A stretch of 64,000 nucleotides of DNA. Source: Pseudomonadota bacterium (GTDB taxonomy: Bacteria; Myxococcota_A; Polyangia; Polyangiales; Polyangiaceae). The translations under genes were made by a program, and so were the position numbers. The notes under the pieces were generated by a model that was not told the origin of the DNA, did no database searches, and saw nothing but the letters and a program-made list of their open reading frames with translations. This document shows, piece after piece, positions 1 to 8,564 of this stretch; the stretch's first letter is position 1, and every line of letters starts with the position of its first letter. The stretch lies in the NCBI GenBank assembly GCA_023428245.1, contig JAEYYX010000091.1, positions 62,001 to 126,000 on the forward strand. Direction: 5' to 3'.

Positions 1-1392
1 GCTGTTCGCACGGAAACCGACACTCTCGGCGCGGTCGAGGTCCCTTCGGACCGATATTACGGTGCACAGACCCATCGCTCGCTCCTGCACTTTGCGATCG
101 GCAGTGAGCGCTTTCCCCGCAGCATGATCGCCGCACTCGGACTCGTCAAGAAGGCGGCCGCCCTCACGAACGCCAAACTGGGACTCCTTCCGAAGGACCT
201 TACTGATCTCATTGTAAAGGCGGCGGAAGAGGTCGAGCGCGGCGAGCTCGACGAGCACTTCCCGCTCCGCGTCTGGCAAACAGGCAGCGGCACTCAGACC
301 AACATGAACGCTAACGAGGTCATCTCGAACCGCGCGATTGAACTCGCCGGCGGCGTTCTCGGCAGCAAGTCGCCCGTCCACCCCAACGATCACGTCAACC
401 GAGGCCAATCTTCGAACGACGTCTTCCCCACGGCGATGCACATCGCCGCTGCAAGCGAAGTCCACGCGCGACTCTTGCCCGAGATCCGCGGGCTCGAAGC
501 GGCCCTGCGTGAAAAGTCCGAGACCTTCCACGACATCATCAAGATCGGCCGAACGCACCTCCAAGACGCGACTCCCCTCCGGCTCGGTGACGAGTTTGGA
601 GCCATGGAGAGTCAGGTTCGCCACGCGCGCTTTCGCATCGAAAGCACGCTTCCCGAAGTCTATGAGCTCGCTCTCGGGGGGACCGCTGTCGGGACCGGTC
701 TCGGCACACATCCGCGCTTTTCCGAGCTCGCCTGCGAAAAGCTCGCAGCCTTCACGGGTCTTCCTTTCTACCCCGCCGAAAACAAATTCGAAGCCCTCGC
801 TTCTCACGAGCCCTTGGTCGCGCTGCACGGCGCTCTCAAGACGCTCGCCGTAGCGCTCACCAAGATCGCAAACGACCTTCGCTGGCTCGCCTCGGGACCG
901 CGCTCAGGCCTCGGGGAGATCGTCTTGCCTGCCAATGAACCAGGTTCTTCGATCATGCCCGGGAAAGTGAACCCGACGCAGTGTGAAGCGCTCACAATGG
1001 TCTGCGCGCAAGTGTTCGGGAATGAAGCCGCCGTGACCTTTGCTGCTTCTCAAGGTAATTTTCAGCTCAACGTCTACAAACCGGTCATCATCCACAATGT
1101 CCTTTCCAGCATAGAGCTCCTCACGGGTAGCCTCCACAGCTTCCGTCTCTACTGCGTCGTCGACATCGAACCCGACCGGGCGCGCATCGCGGAGCTCGTC
1201 GAGCAAAGTCTCATGCTCGTGACAGCCCTCGCCCCGAAGCTCGGCTACGATCGCGCCGCAGCGATTGCCAAACACGCCCACGAAACAGGCACTACACTGC
1301 GCGCAGCCGCGCTGGAGCTCGGATTCGTGCACGCCGCTGAGTTCGACGAGCTCGTAGATCCGCGGCGAATGCTCGGGCCTGAGCCACAATAA
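1..1392 (+). CDS. fumC: Fumarate hydratase class II (fumarase C), 5' end outside window
   Basis: Cytosolic TCA-cycle enzyme interconverting fumarate and L-malate. The reading frame is open from base 1 (visible N-terminus AVRTETDTLGAVEVPSDRYY), so the true start lies just upstream; the in-frame ATG at 124 is internal because the family motif before it is already coding. 463 residues are visible, close to the usual ~465, so only a few residues are missing. The superfamily signature GSSIMPGKVNP with following TQCEA (nt ~943-985) and the TGSGTQTNMNANEV substrate-loop motif (nt ~283-320) are intact. The next gene, on the same strand, starts 109 bp downstream; no terminator was recognised between them. 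Identity is secure; aspartase and argininosuccinate lyase are excluded by the SGTQTNMNANEV and SSIMPGKVNPTQ details. Confidence 0.96.
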   Translation, partial: AVRTETDTLGAVEVPSDRYYGAQTHRSLLHFAIGSERFPRSMIAALGLVKKAAALTNAKLGLLPKDLTDLIVKAAEEVERGELDEHFPLRVWQTGSGTQTNMNANEVISNRAIELAGGVLGSKSPVHPNDHVNRGQSSNDVFPTAMHIAAASEVHARLLPEIRGLEAALREKSETFHDIIKIGRTHLQDATPLRLGDEFGAMESQVRHARFRIESTLPEVYELALGGTAVGTGLGTHPRFSELACEKLAAFTGLPFYPAENKFEALASHEPLVALHGALKTLAVALTKIANDLRWLASGPRSGLGEIVLPANEPGSSIMPGKVNPTQCEALTMVCAQVFGNEAAVTFAASQGNFQLNVYKPVIIHNVLSSIELLTGSLHSFRLYCVVDIEPDRARIAELVEQSLMLVTALAPKLGYDRAAAIAKHAHETGTTLRAAALELGFVHAAEFDELVDPRRMLGPEPQ

Positions 1393-1501
1393 TCCAGCCT
1401 AACAGGAATCCAAGGTTCTGAGCGCTTGCACTCACGAACCAGTGTGGCCTACTCCGCGTGCGTTGAGCTGTGCACCCACAGCTCTGGGGAAAGCACGCGA
1501 G

Positions 1502-2902
1502 ATGACACAAAGATCCATCCAACCGAGCCCGAATTTGCAGACCGTCGCCCGCTCGCTCGGCCTGGGCTGGGCGATCATGAGTATCATGGTGCTCACAAAC
1601 TGCGGCAACGACCAGCAACAGGTAGGCCCCGGGGACGACAGCGTGGACCCGGGCAACGATCCTGACGAATCTTTCATCGTTGGCTCGCCGGGCTCGGGTG
1701 GCTCGGCCCCCGTCGCGCCGAAAAATGGTGGAAGGGAAGCGCTGACGCCACAGCAGGTGGAGGCCATCCTTGAGGCAGAGTGCACAGGCTGGTCGCGGGA
1801 AGGCGAGCCCATCCCGGCCACCCTTCAGCTCGTGGTCGATACAAGCGGCTCGATGACCGACTCTCCCCCCGGCGATGACCAGCGCAGCAAATGGGAGATC
1901 ACGCGAGTAGCTCTCAAGAGCGCTGTCGATGCTCTACCTCCGTCGACGAATCTCGGGGTCCTCTTCTATCCAAACAAGAACGTAACGTCGAATGGGCACA
2001 CTCCGGGTGAGGTCTCCGCTTGCATCGAGATCGACGAGCAGATTCCGATTCAACCGCTCGGCAACGAGGGATCACCCCAACGCGAGGCTTTTGAAGAGGG
2101 CCTGAGCAGCGCGTCCATCGAGAGCTATACGGCGACCCACGACGCGTACACCTATGCACTCGAAGAGCTCCTCGAACCCTACGAAAGCCCGAACCGCTTC
2201 ATCCTGCTCATCACCGATGGCGCTCCGACCATCAACCTCGGCTGTACTTGGCCAGGCGAAGAAGAGCTGAAGGGAGGTCTTTGGGACGGAGCTGGTTCCT
2301 ATGACGGCGAAACAGATCCGATCATCGCCTCGATCCGAGAAGCAGCGCAGAAGGGCATCCGGACATTTTTGATCGGGGCCCCTGGCAGCGAGAAGAGCGT
2401 CGAATCCGAGACGGACAAGCGCCCCTGGCTGAGCGAAGCCGCGATCGCTGGTGAGACGGCTGCGCCCGGGTGCACCATCGAAGGGCCAAACTATTGCCAC
2501 TTCGACATGACCCGCGAGACGGACTTCTCTGGTGCCCTCTCCGCCGCCCTTCAATCCATTCGCGGCCAGATCATCGACCGCTGCACCTTTGCCTTGCCCG
2601 AGCCGCCTCCTGGCACTGTCATCTCCACGGACCTCACTCAGATCATCGTCGAGTGGGGCGACGGCATGAGCAGCCTGATCCAGCAGGACGAAGAGGGAGA
2701 CTGCGTCGATGGCTGGAGGGTCGCTTCGAACTCGAACTCGAACTCGAACTCGAACTCGAACGAGGACGAGGACGAGGACGAGGACGAAAAGACGATCTCA
2801 CTCTGTCAGAAGACCTGCGACGACGTGAAAGCCGATGGCCGCGCGCGCATCTTCTTCAGCTTCGGTTGCTCGCCCTCCCAGATCGACGGGATCTGGAAAT
2901 AG
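1502..2902 (+). CDS. Secreted lipoprotein with von Willebrand factor A domain
   Basis: 466 residues from ATG 1502. An in-frame upstream ATG at 1442 would add 20 residues that spoil the signal peptide. A lipobox LTNC places the lipidated Cys near residue 34, followed by a Gly/Pro/Asp-rich linker and a VWA domain (about residues 107-350) with an intact metal-binding MIDAS start DTSGS (113-117). VWA domains of this type bind protein ligands through a divalent cation; the ligand here is unknown. Near residues 409-430 lies an (SN)n-(ED)n tract encoded by perfect hexanucleotide repeats, then a Cys-containing tail. Convergent with the P450 gene, separated by a strong stem-loop. Function beyond surface adhesion/binding is not predictable. 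Confidence 0.85.
   Translation: MTQRSIQPSPNLQTVARSLGLGWAIMSIMVLTNCGNDQQQVGPGDDSVDPGNDPDESFIVGSPGSGGSAPVAPKNGGREALTPQQVEAILEAECTGWSREGEPIPATLQLVVDTSGSMTDSPPGDDQRSKWEITRVALKSAVDALPPSTNLGVLFYPNKNVTSNGHTPGEVSACIEIDEQIPIQPLGNEGSPQREAFEEGLSSASIESYTATHDAYTYALEELLEPYESPNRFILLITDGAPTINLGCTWPGEEELKGGLWDGAGSYDGETDPIIASIREAAQKGIRTFLIGAPGSEKSVESETDKRPWLSEAAIAGETAAPGCTIEGPNYCHFDMTRETDFSGALSAALQSIRGQIIDRCTFALPEPPPGTVISTDLTQIIVEWGDGMSSLIQQDEEGDCVDGWRVASNSNSNSNSNSNEDEDEDEDEKTISLCQKTCDDVKADGRARIFFSFGCSPSQIDGIWK
2726..2785 (+). repeat. Two adjacent in-frame hexanucleotide microsatellites
   Basis: Six perfect copies of TCGAAC (2726-2761) followed directly by four perfect copies of GAGGAC (2762-2785), inside the VWA lipoprotein gene. 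They encode alternating Ser-Asn and then Glu-Asp. Because the unit is 6 bp, copy-number change would lengthen or shorten the protein without a frameshift. Confidence 0.95.
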
Positions 2903-2908
2903 TCCTGA

Positions 2909-2938
2909 CGAGCTCCCCGGCCTCAGACGGGGAGCTCG
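2909..2938. terminator. Bidirectional stem-loop between convergent genes
   Basis: Perfect 11-bp inverted repeat (CGAGCTCCCCG, 2909-2919, with CGGGGAGCTCG, 2928-2938) and an 8-nt loop. It sits between the stop of the VWA lipoprotein gene (2902) and overlaps the last codons of the convergent P450 gene (2923). No long U-run follows on either strand, so its terminator role is inferred from position and stem strength. Confidence 0.6.
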
Positions 2939-4449
2939 ACCATATCGCCGAGGTTGCCTCGGATCTGTGCGCGAGAGTCGGCGAAACGGCCGTCTTTCGG
3001 CTCGATGCGCATGCGAAGGGAAGTCGGCGAGAGCACAAGCTCCGCAAATCGATCAATCCGCTGAGGCAGGAGAGCCAGCCGATAGCGCTGGTAGATCATG
3101 GCGAGCACGATTTTGATCTCCATCGTCGCAAAGGCTGCTCCGATGCAAATGCGTGGACCAGCGCTGAACGGGTTGTACTCGTAGACGCTCGGCTTCAGAC
3201 TTTCCCAGCGCTCCGGGAAGAAGCGGAGCGGCTCCGGGAACACTTCGGGAACCCGGTGCGTCTGGTACAAGCTCACCAGGAGCTCCGCTCCTTTGGGGAG
3301 GGGGTAGCCGAGAAACTCAGTATCCTCGGCGAGCACTCGCCCGTTCCAGGGAGCCGGCGTAAAGAGCCGGAGGCTCTCTTTGATCACCCACCCGAGGTAG
3401 ACGAGACGCTCGAGGGACTCGACGGTGGGCTCAGCGCCGCCGAGCACCTGATCGACCTCTTCGCTCACTTTCGTGCTCACCTCCGGGAACATCGAGAGAA
3501 GGAACAGAGTCCAGGCAAGAGCATTTGCACTCGTCTCGTGTCCAGCAGCGAAAAAGACGCTCACGTGGCCGAGAATCTCGTGATCGGTGAGGCTAGTGTT
3601 CGTCTCATCGTCGTGCGCCAGCAAGAGCGACTCGAGCATGTCCCCTCGCTGCTGGTCACGCGCCTCGTTCTTTCGCGCCTCGAGGATCCTGAGCATCTCC
3701 TCCTCGAGGGCCGAGGTCGCGTCGAGGTACCGGCGATACGGTAGGCCCAAGAAATCAAAGGGCAGAAGCCGCGTAAGCGGCGTTCCGAGGAGGCGAATGG
3801 CCCGAGCCAAGTGCCAGGACGCGGGGGTGCTCCGAGAATCCTGGCCCTCGGACTCTCCGAGCAGAGTTCGCGCGACGATCCGGGAGGTCAAGGCGCGCAT
3901 CTCAGCGTCGAGAGCTCGCGTTTCACCGACCTTCCAGGCTCGGAGGGCTTCATCAGTCAGACGGATCATTTGCTCCGCGTACCCGGCGAGGCGCTTTCGG
4001 GTGAAGGCGGGCGCGAGCAGCCGCCGGTGGCGTCTATGCTGATCGCCGTTGACGGCAAAAAGTCCCGCCCCAAAGCTCAAGAGTGGCTTCTTGCGCGGCT
4101 CGGGATCCGGCCCTGGATGCAGCGCGCCGACCAGAGTCATTTTCACGAATAACTCATGCTCCATAGTCGCGCGCTCAACCGCCTCGGCCCCGTAGGCGAG
4201 CACCGTCCCCGGACAAGCTGGATCCGTTGAGATGTGGCGCATGCCCCCGCCCCGCACGAGCGCGACCACGCGCCCGTACTCTTGAAAAAGCTTCGAAGCG
4301 TGACCGAGCGAGTCCGCTCCCCAAGGCAACATCGCTCCTCCTGTCGAGAGGAAGCGCGTCGGTGGAGGCCCCGGGATCACCTCGGGCAAGCCGCGCTGAG
4401 ACGTGAAGAGAGCCGGCGCAAGCCGGTGGAGCGACCTGTGGCTCAACAT
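2923..4449 (-). CDS. Cytochrome P450 monooxygenase
   Basis: 508-residue haem-thiolate oxygenase. Visible family motifs: I-helix oxygen-activation motif AGHETS (residues 302-307), K-helix ExxR as ESLR (358-361), the PERW segment (412-415), and the haem-binding loop FSAGPRICIG (428-437) with axial Cys435. The N-terminus lacks a clear membrane anchor, so it is likely cytosolic or peripherally bound. The P(D/E)-R-W and C-helix region resemble CYP4/CYP102-like fatty-acid or terpenoid hydroxylases, but the substrate cannot be assigned. It diverges from an FAD-linked oxidase across a ~90-bp gap, suggesting a shared promoter region and perhaps a shared pathway. A stand-alone diflavin reductase lies ~18 kb away and could donate electrons (inference). 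Confidence 0.93.
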   Translation of the reverse strand: MLSHRSLHRLAPALFTSQRGLPEVIPGPPPTRFLSTGGAMLPWGADSLGHASKLFQEYGRVVALVRGGGMRHISTDPACPGTVLAYGAEAVERATMEHELFVKMTLVGALHPGPDPEPRKKPLLSFGAGLFAVNGDQHRRHRRLLAPAFTRKRLAGYAEQMIRLTDEALRAWKVGETRALDAEMRALTSRIVARTLLGESEGQDSRSTPASWHLARAIRLLGTPLTRLLPFDFLGLPYRRYLDATSALEEEMLRILEARKNEARDQQRGDMLESLLLAHDDETNTSLTDHEILGHVSVFFAAGHETSANALAWTLFLLSMFPEVSTKVSEEVDQVLGGAEPTVESLERLVYLGWVIKESLRLFTPAPWNGRVLAEDTEFLGYPLPKGAELLVSLYQTHRVPEVFPEPLRFFPERWESLKPSVYEYNPFSAGPRICIGAAFATMEIKIVLAMIYQRYRLALLPQRIDRFAELVLSPTSLRMRIEPKDGRFADSRAQIRGNLGDMVELPV

Positions 4450-4540
4450 ACTGATGTCCTACCTTTGCTCACCGAGCGCGACAATATCAGGAGCGTCCAG
4501 GGTGCCCCGGGGGCCAAGAAGTCGCTATAGGGCAAGCTCC
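4450..4540. promoter_or_regulatory. Divergent promoter region, P450 / FAD oxidase
   Basis: A 91-bp gap between the divergent starts (P450 ATG at 4449, oxidase ATG at 4541) must hold both promoters and translation signals. No confident -35/-10 pair or operator could be picked out by eye; assignment rests on gene arrangement only. Confidence 0.4.
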
Positions 4541-5977
4541 ATGGTGCTCCCCACACGACTCGAAGTGATCGGAGGTCTGTACGAGGCGACCGCCGAGGTC
4601 TGGTCCGCAAAGACGAAGGAAGAAGTCCTCGGGGCTTTCTCCCGCGCCCGGGGCGAAGGCACGCTCCTGACCCTGGCGGGTGCACGGCGCTCCTTCGGAG
4701 AGCAGTATCTCCCTCCCCCAGGAGGCAAGGTGCTCGATGTCTCTTCCCTCGACCGCGGCGCGCAGATCGTTGAACAGGAGCCGGACGGGAGCGTTTGGAT
4801 CCGGGCGGGCGGAGGAACCACGTTCCGCGATCTGCACGAGATGTTTCCTTCTTATCGGGTGTCCTGCCCCCCCACCACAGACACCATCACGCTGGCGGGC
4901 GCGCTCGCCGCCTGCACCCACAATTCTGCGGGCTACTTCGCAGACGCTGTCCGAGCCTTCACACTCCTCACCCCCAGCGGCGAAACACTCTCCTGTTCGG
5001 AGGCTTCATCAGGCCTCGAGCGCGAGCTCTTCGAGCACGTCCCAGGCAGTTTCGGAGCCCTCGGTGTCACCACCGACATCGAGTTGCACCTTCGCCCCCA
5101 CGACCCCAGCCGCTGGGTCATGGTACGGTCTGTCTACGCAGGCCCCATGAGCGGCTGTTTGGACGCTCTCGAGAAAACTCGTGACGATCCGCGCTTCTCC
5201 GAAGGAGCCGGAGCCGTGATCTACGGGGTACGAGGACACTCAATCGTGCTCGGCGATGAACTCCTTCCTCCTGGTGACCGTCCGCGCGCACCTCAGGCCC
5301 TGCTCACCGGGGAAGATCTGACCACTCAATCGATCACCCAATCGCTGGTTCATCGGTTCCCTCGCCTCGCCGAGCGGATCCTGACCGGGGCCTATCCCAT
5401 GGGCGCGGGACGCGTTGCTTCCCTCTACGGGTTCCTCTTCTTCCAACGCAGCTACGACGAGGCCCATCGTCGCATGACCCAAGGCGGCTTCGGAAAAGCG
5501 CTTCTCGGGCTCTTCGGAGCGCGAAAGCGCATGCCGATCTGCCATATGTCGTGGTTCTTCCCCCGGACTGAGCTCCGCGCTTTCGTCGAAGGATATTTCT
5601 CAGTGCTCGAGCGCTATCTTGGGATTGAGAAGATCGTCGAGCAACAGGACATCGTCCTGCTTGGGCCAAGCCGCTGGCCCTGTCACAGCATGGGGCGCAC
5701 GGAGGAGCCGCTCGGCATCTTGACCGCTAGCTTCGCGGTCGAGCGAGGTGCGGCGTCCGAAACGCTCGTGCGAGAGTTCATGCGCGAAGTGACGACGCGC
5801 TCCGCCGATTTCAGCCCACGAGCGAGGGTCTCCCTCTGCAAACAGATCCATGCGAACGAAACCGACCTCAAACGGATGCATCACGGCTTCGCGGAGGCGA
5901 CCCAAAAGCTCCGGGCTCACACGGATCCGAGCGGGATCCTCACTTCGCGGATGCTCACTCCCTTGCTCGGGACCTGA
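4541..5977 (+). CDS. FAD-linked oxidase (VAO/PCMH-type FAD-binding domain)
   Basis: 478 residues from ATG 4541; an upstream in-frame ATG (4403) would run back over the P450 start and adds low-complexity sequence, so it was rejected. The N-terminal half has the features of the vanillyl-alcohol-oxidase FAD fold: LAGARRSFGEQ, VWIRAGGGTTFRDL, and THNSAGYFADAVRAFTLLTP followed by SFGALGVTTDIEL. This pattern is shared with sugar-lactone oxidases and DprE1-like sugar oxidases. The C-terminal half (about 240-478) is the substrate cap. The reaction is oxidation of an alcohol or sugar with FAD as cofactor; the substrate is unknown. Divergent from the P450 gene and convergent with the Cys-rich lipoprotein gene 30 bp downstream. 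Confidence 0.85.
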   Translation: MVLPTRLEVIGGLYEATAEVWSAKTKEEVLGAFSRARGEGTLLTLAGARRSFGEQYLPPPGGKVLDVSSLDRGAQIVEQEPDGSVWIRAGGGTTFRDLHEMFPSYRVSCPPTTDTITLAGALAACTHNSAGYFADAVRAFTLLTPSGETLSCSEASSGLERELFEHVPGSFGALGVTTDIELHLRPHDPSRWVMVRSVYAGPMSGCLDALEKTRDDPRFSEGAGAVIYGVRGHSIVLGDELLPPGDRPRAPQALLTGEDLTTQSITQSLVHRFPRLAERILTGAYPMGAGRVASLYGFLFFQRSYDEAHRRMTQGGFGKALLGLFGARKRMPICHMSWFFPRTELRAFVEGYFSVLERYLGIEKIVEQQDIVLLGPSRWPCHSMGRTEEPLGILTASFAVERGAASETLVREFMREVTTRSADFSPRARVSLCKQIHANETDLKRMHHGFAEATQKLRAHTDPSGILTSRMLTPLLGT

Positions 5978-6007
5978 GAGGCCGAGCGGCGCCTACTCTT
6001 CCGCGGC

Positions 6008-8428
6008 TCACTGGACCCGGGGGTTGAAGCTCGCGACAAGCAGCCCATAATTCCAGCAGTCACCGCTCACGTTCCAGCCAACTGTGGCTGTGGAATCAAC
6101 GTTCGCTCGGTAACCATGGATCGCGTTCAGCTGCTCCGGAGCGTATTGGTCTAGGCGCTCCGTGAGACCTCCGGTCGGGGTCCCGGAAGAGGCGGCATCA
6201 AACTGGACATGGAGGGCGGCGGCCACAAGACTACCCCGCGTCGAGACAGCGGGAGCGCCGGTAATGGTCCCCCTACATCCCGAGCCGGTCGTCACTGTCG
6301 TGGCGCGCGCGGCGCCCTGGGCAACGTTGTTGAGCTCGAGGATCGTCAGCGCCTTGCCCCCCCAGGCTGACTTCATGGTCACCGTCTTCTGACCGGCAGA
6401 GCCGAGCGCCGCGTCGTTGAGGAACGCGATCATGACGAACCCGATGTGATTCGGGATCTTTTCTTTGGCGAAGGGCGTGATCTCCGTCGATCCGTAGTGA
6501 AGGGTCGACCCGCCAGCGCTGTTGCCGACAATGACGAGCCCTCGTCCTGGCCCAGAGCCGAGCTCGAAGGTCACGGTGAGATCGACAGCGTGCGTCGAGG
6601 ACGCGATGTACGCTGATTTTTCTTGGACGACTTCGACCGGGTAAATGACCTGGCAACCATTCGAGCTACTGCACTCTGGATAGGTCCCGTCCGGAGACTG
6701 GCACACCTCGCCGCAGGTCCGGCAGGCATCCGCCGTCCCGAGCTGGATCTCGCAGGCGCCCGTCGCTGTGGCGCAGAGCCCCGCCCCACACACCGCCTCG
6801 CAGGTTCCCTCGTTGCACGCGACGTCCGGCGCGTCCGGCAAGGTGACTCGGCAGTCCCGACCGGCTCCGACGTTCTTGTCCGTCGCAAGGCAGCCGCCGC
6901 AGCGGCCGCCTGATGACAAGCTTGCTTCGCAACCGTTCTCTGCGTTTCCGTCACAATCCGCCCAGCCCGGGGCGCAGGCGGTGATCGTACACGCGGACTC
7001 CTGGCACGCGACGGATGCGACGTGTTTCGAGGAGTCGTCGACCAAGCTGGTGCAGTCGATCCCTCCGTCTCCCGCGCAACCTCCACAATTGCGCGTGTTG
7101 CTTCTGGTATCGACTTCACAATCCACGGGGACGCCGTCGCAATCCGCGTAGTTTTCGTCACACTCCTTCACGGTGCATTCGTAGACGCCCCCCTCCACGG
7201 AACATCCGGGCGTCCCGTTCTCTATGACACACTCGAGCCCGCAGCCGCCGCAATGCTCGGGACTCGCGAGAGAGTCGTCGCAGACGCCGTCCCCGTCACA
7301 GGCGGCGAGCCCTGCGTACATGCTGCAATCCACGGTGTCGCACTTGCCACTCGAGCAGACGGGGAAGATGCCTTCCTCCGGTTGTCCCGAGCACACCTTC
7401 CCGCAGCCGTTGCAGTTGTTCACGTTGGCGCGAATGTTAACTTCGCAGCCGTTTTTCCCTGGGTTCTCTTTGAAGTCGCAGTCCTCGTAGCCATCATCAC
7501 AGATGACGCCGCAGACGCCGTCTTCGCAGGTGTCCTGACCGTTGCGATCGGAACAATCCATCTCGCAGCTTCCGCAGTGATCCGGATCATTGCGAAGATC
7601 CGCCTCACAACCGGGAATGCTCGGATCGCAGTCATCGAACCCGTCCTGACAGGAATCAATATGGCAGACTCCCGCCTCACAGTGGGCGAGAGCCGCGTTC
7701 GCGGGGTCACACGCTTGGTCACAGGCCCCACAATGATTCTGGCTCGTGTCCGTGTTCGTTTCGCAGCCATTCTCGGCAAGTCCGTCGCAGTCGCCTCTCC
7801 GGACCGGACAAGCGAGCGCGCAGCGCTTCTCGCCGCCTTCGTCGCTCTCCAGACACTGCGCCGTTCCCATGTCCGTCCCCGCGGTGGGCTGCAAACAATC
7901 GGCGTTCGTGTTGCAGAGTTGCCCGACCTCACAGGTGCCCCGGCACAGGCTTCCGCCGCAATCGACGTCGGTCTCAGCGTTGTTTTGGACCCCGTCACTG
8001 CAGCTCGCTTCGACACAACGCGCGCCTCTGCACGCACCGCTCGCGCAGTCTTCGTTCTCCTGACAGCGCTCGTCGACGCGACAGGTAGCGCCGCACACAC
8101 CGCCACAGTCGATGTCCGTCTCGTCCTGATTCAGCTTGTCGTCGAGGCAGCTCGGATCAGCGCACTTGCCTCCGACGCAACTCTCGTTCTCACAATCGAT
8201 ATCGGCTCGACAGTTCCGTCCAACTTTGCACGGCTTGCAGCTGCCTCCACAATCGATGTCCGTCTCGTCACCGTCGATGCTCTTGCTGGAACAGGTGCTC
8301 TCCGGGTCGAGTTTGAACTTGGGCGTCAGACAGCCGGAAAGGGAAACGCTACCAAGTATGACCCCGAGCGCCATCGCGATGCGTTTGCGGATTTTGTTCC
8401 GCAGTGTCGCCGGAGGGCGCAAAGCCAT
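6008..8428 (-). CDS. Cys-rich repeat surface lipoprotein with C-terminal beta domain
   Basis: About 806 residues. Start ATG at 8428 gives a basic n-region (LRNKIRKR), a hydrophobic stretch and lipobox LSGC; an ATG 33 bp upstream (8461) is possible. The body is a run of Cys-rich modules: several copies of (E)TDIDCGGxC spaced by 40-50 residues, then many NCGxCxxxC and GCEVD/NGCE modules, to about residue 600. This style is common in large myxobacterial surface proteins and is presumably disulfide-stabilised and extracellular. The last ~200 residues have almost no Cys and look like a beta-sandwich (VDLTVTFELGSGPGRGLVIVGN..., ending SGDCWNYGLLVASF). Ligand unknown. The repeat composition makes the opposite strand artificially open. 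Confidence 0.85.
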   Translation of the reverse strand: MALRPPATLRNKIRKRIAMALGVILGSVSLSGCLTPKFKLDPESTCSSKSIDGDETDIDCGGSCKPCKVGRNCRADIDCENESCVGGKCADPSCLDDKLNQDETDIDCGGVCGATCRVDERCQENEDCASGACRGARCVEASCSDGVQNNAETDVDCGGSLCRGTCEVGQLCNTNADCLQPTAGTDMGTAQCLESDEGGEKRCALACPVRRGDCDGLAENGCETNTDTSQNHCGACDQACDPANAALAHCEAGVCHIDSCQDGFDDCDPSIPGCEADLRNDPDHCGSCEMDCSDRNGQDTCEDGVCGVICDDGYEDCDFKENPGKNGCEVNIRANVNNCNGCGKVCSGQPEEGIFPVCSSGKCDTVDCSMYAGLAACDGDGVCDDSLASPEHCGGCGLECVIENGTPGCSVEGGVYECTVKECDENYADCDGVPVDCEVDTRSNTRNCGGCAGDGGIDCTSLVDDSSKHVASVACQESACTITACAPGWADCDGNAENGCEASLSSGGRCGGCLATDKNVGAGRDCRVTLPDAPDVACNEGTCEAVCGAGLCATATGACEIQLGTADACRTCGEVCQSPDGTYPECSSSNGCQVIYPVEVVQEKSAYIASSTHAVDLTVTFELGSGPGRGLVIVGNSAGGSTLHYGSTEITPFAKEKIPNHIGFVMIAFLNDAALGSAGQKTVTMKSAWGGKALTILELNNVAQGAARATTVTTGSGCRGTITGAPAVSTRGSLVAAALHVQFDAASSGTPTGGLTERLDQYAPEQLNAIHGYRANVDSTATVGWNVSGDCWNYGLLVASFNPRVQ

Positions 8429-8564
8429 TGTGCTCGCAGGATAGCACGATCGGCCTTCCAACGAAGCAGGCGGAGCGCTGTCCCTGCCGACTTAACGAAG
8501 TTTCGCCCCAATTCTAGGTGCCGGCTGCACACACCCGCCCACGCGGGCCGGTGCGCCGTTGTTC

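Noticed and set aside
2470..3744. 424-residue open frame on the + strand
   Set aside because: Spans the end of the VWA gene in another frame and runs antisense over the P450.
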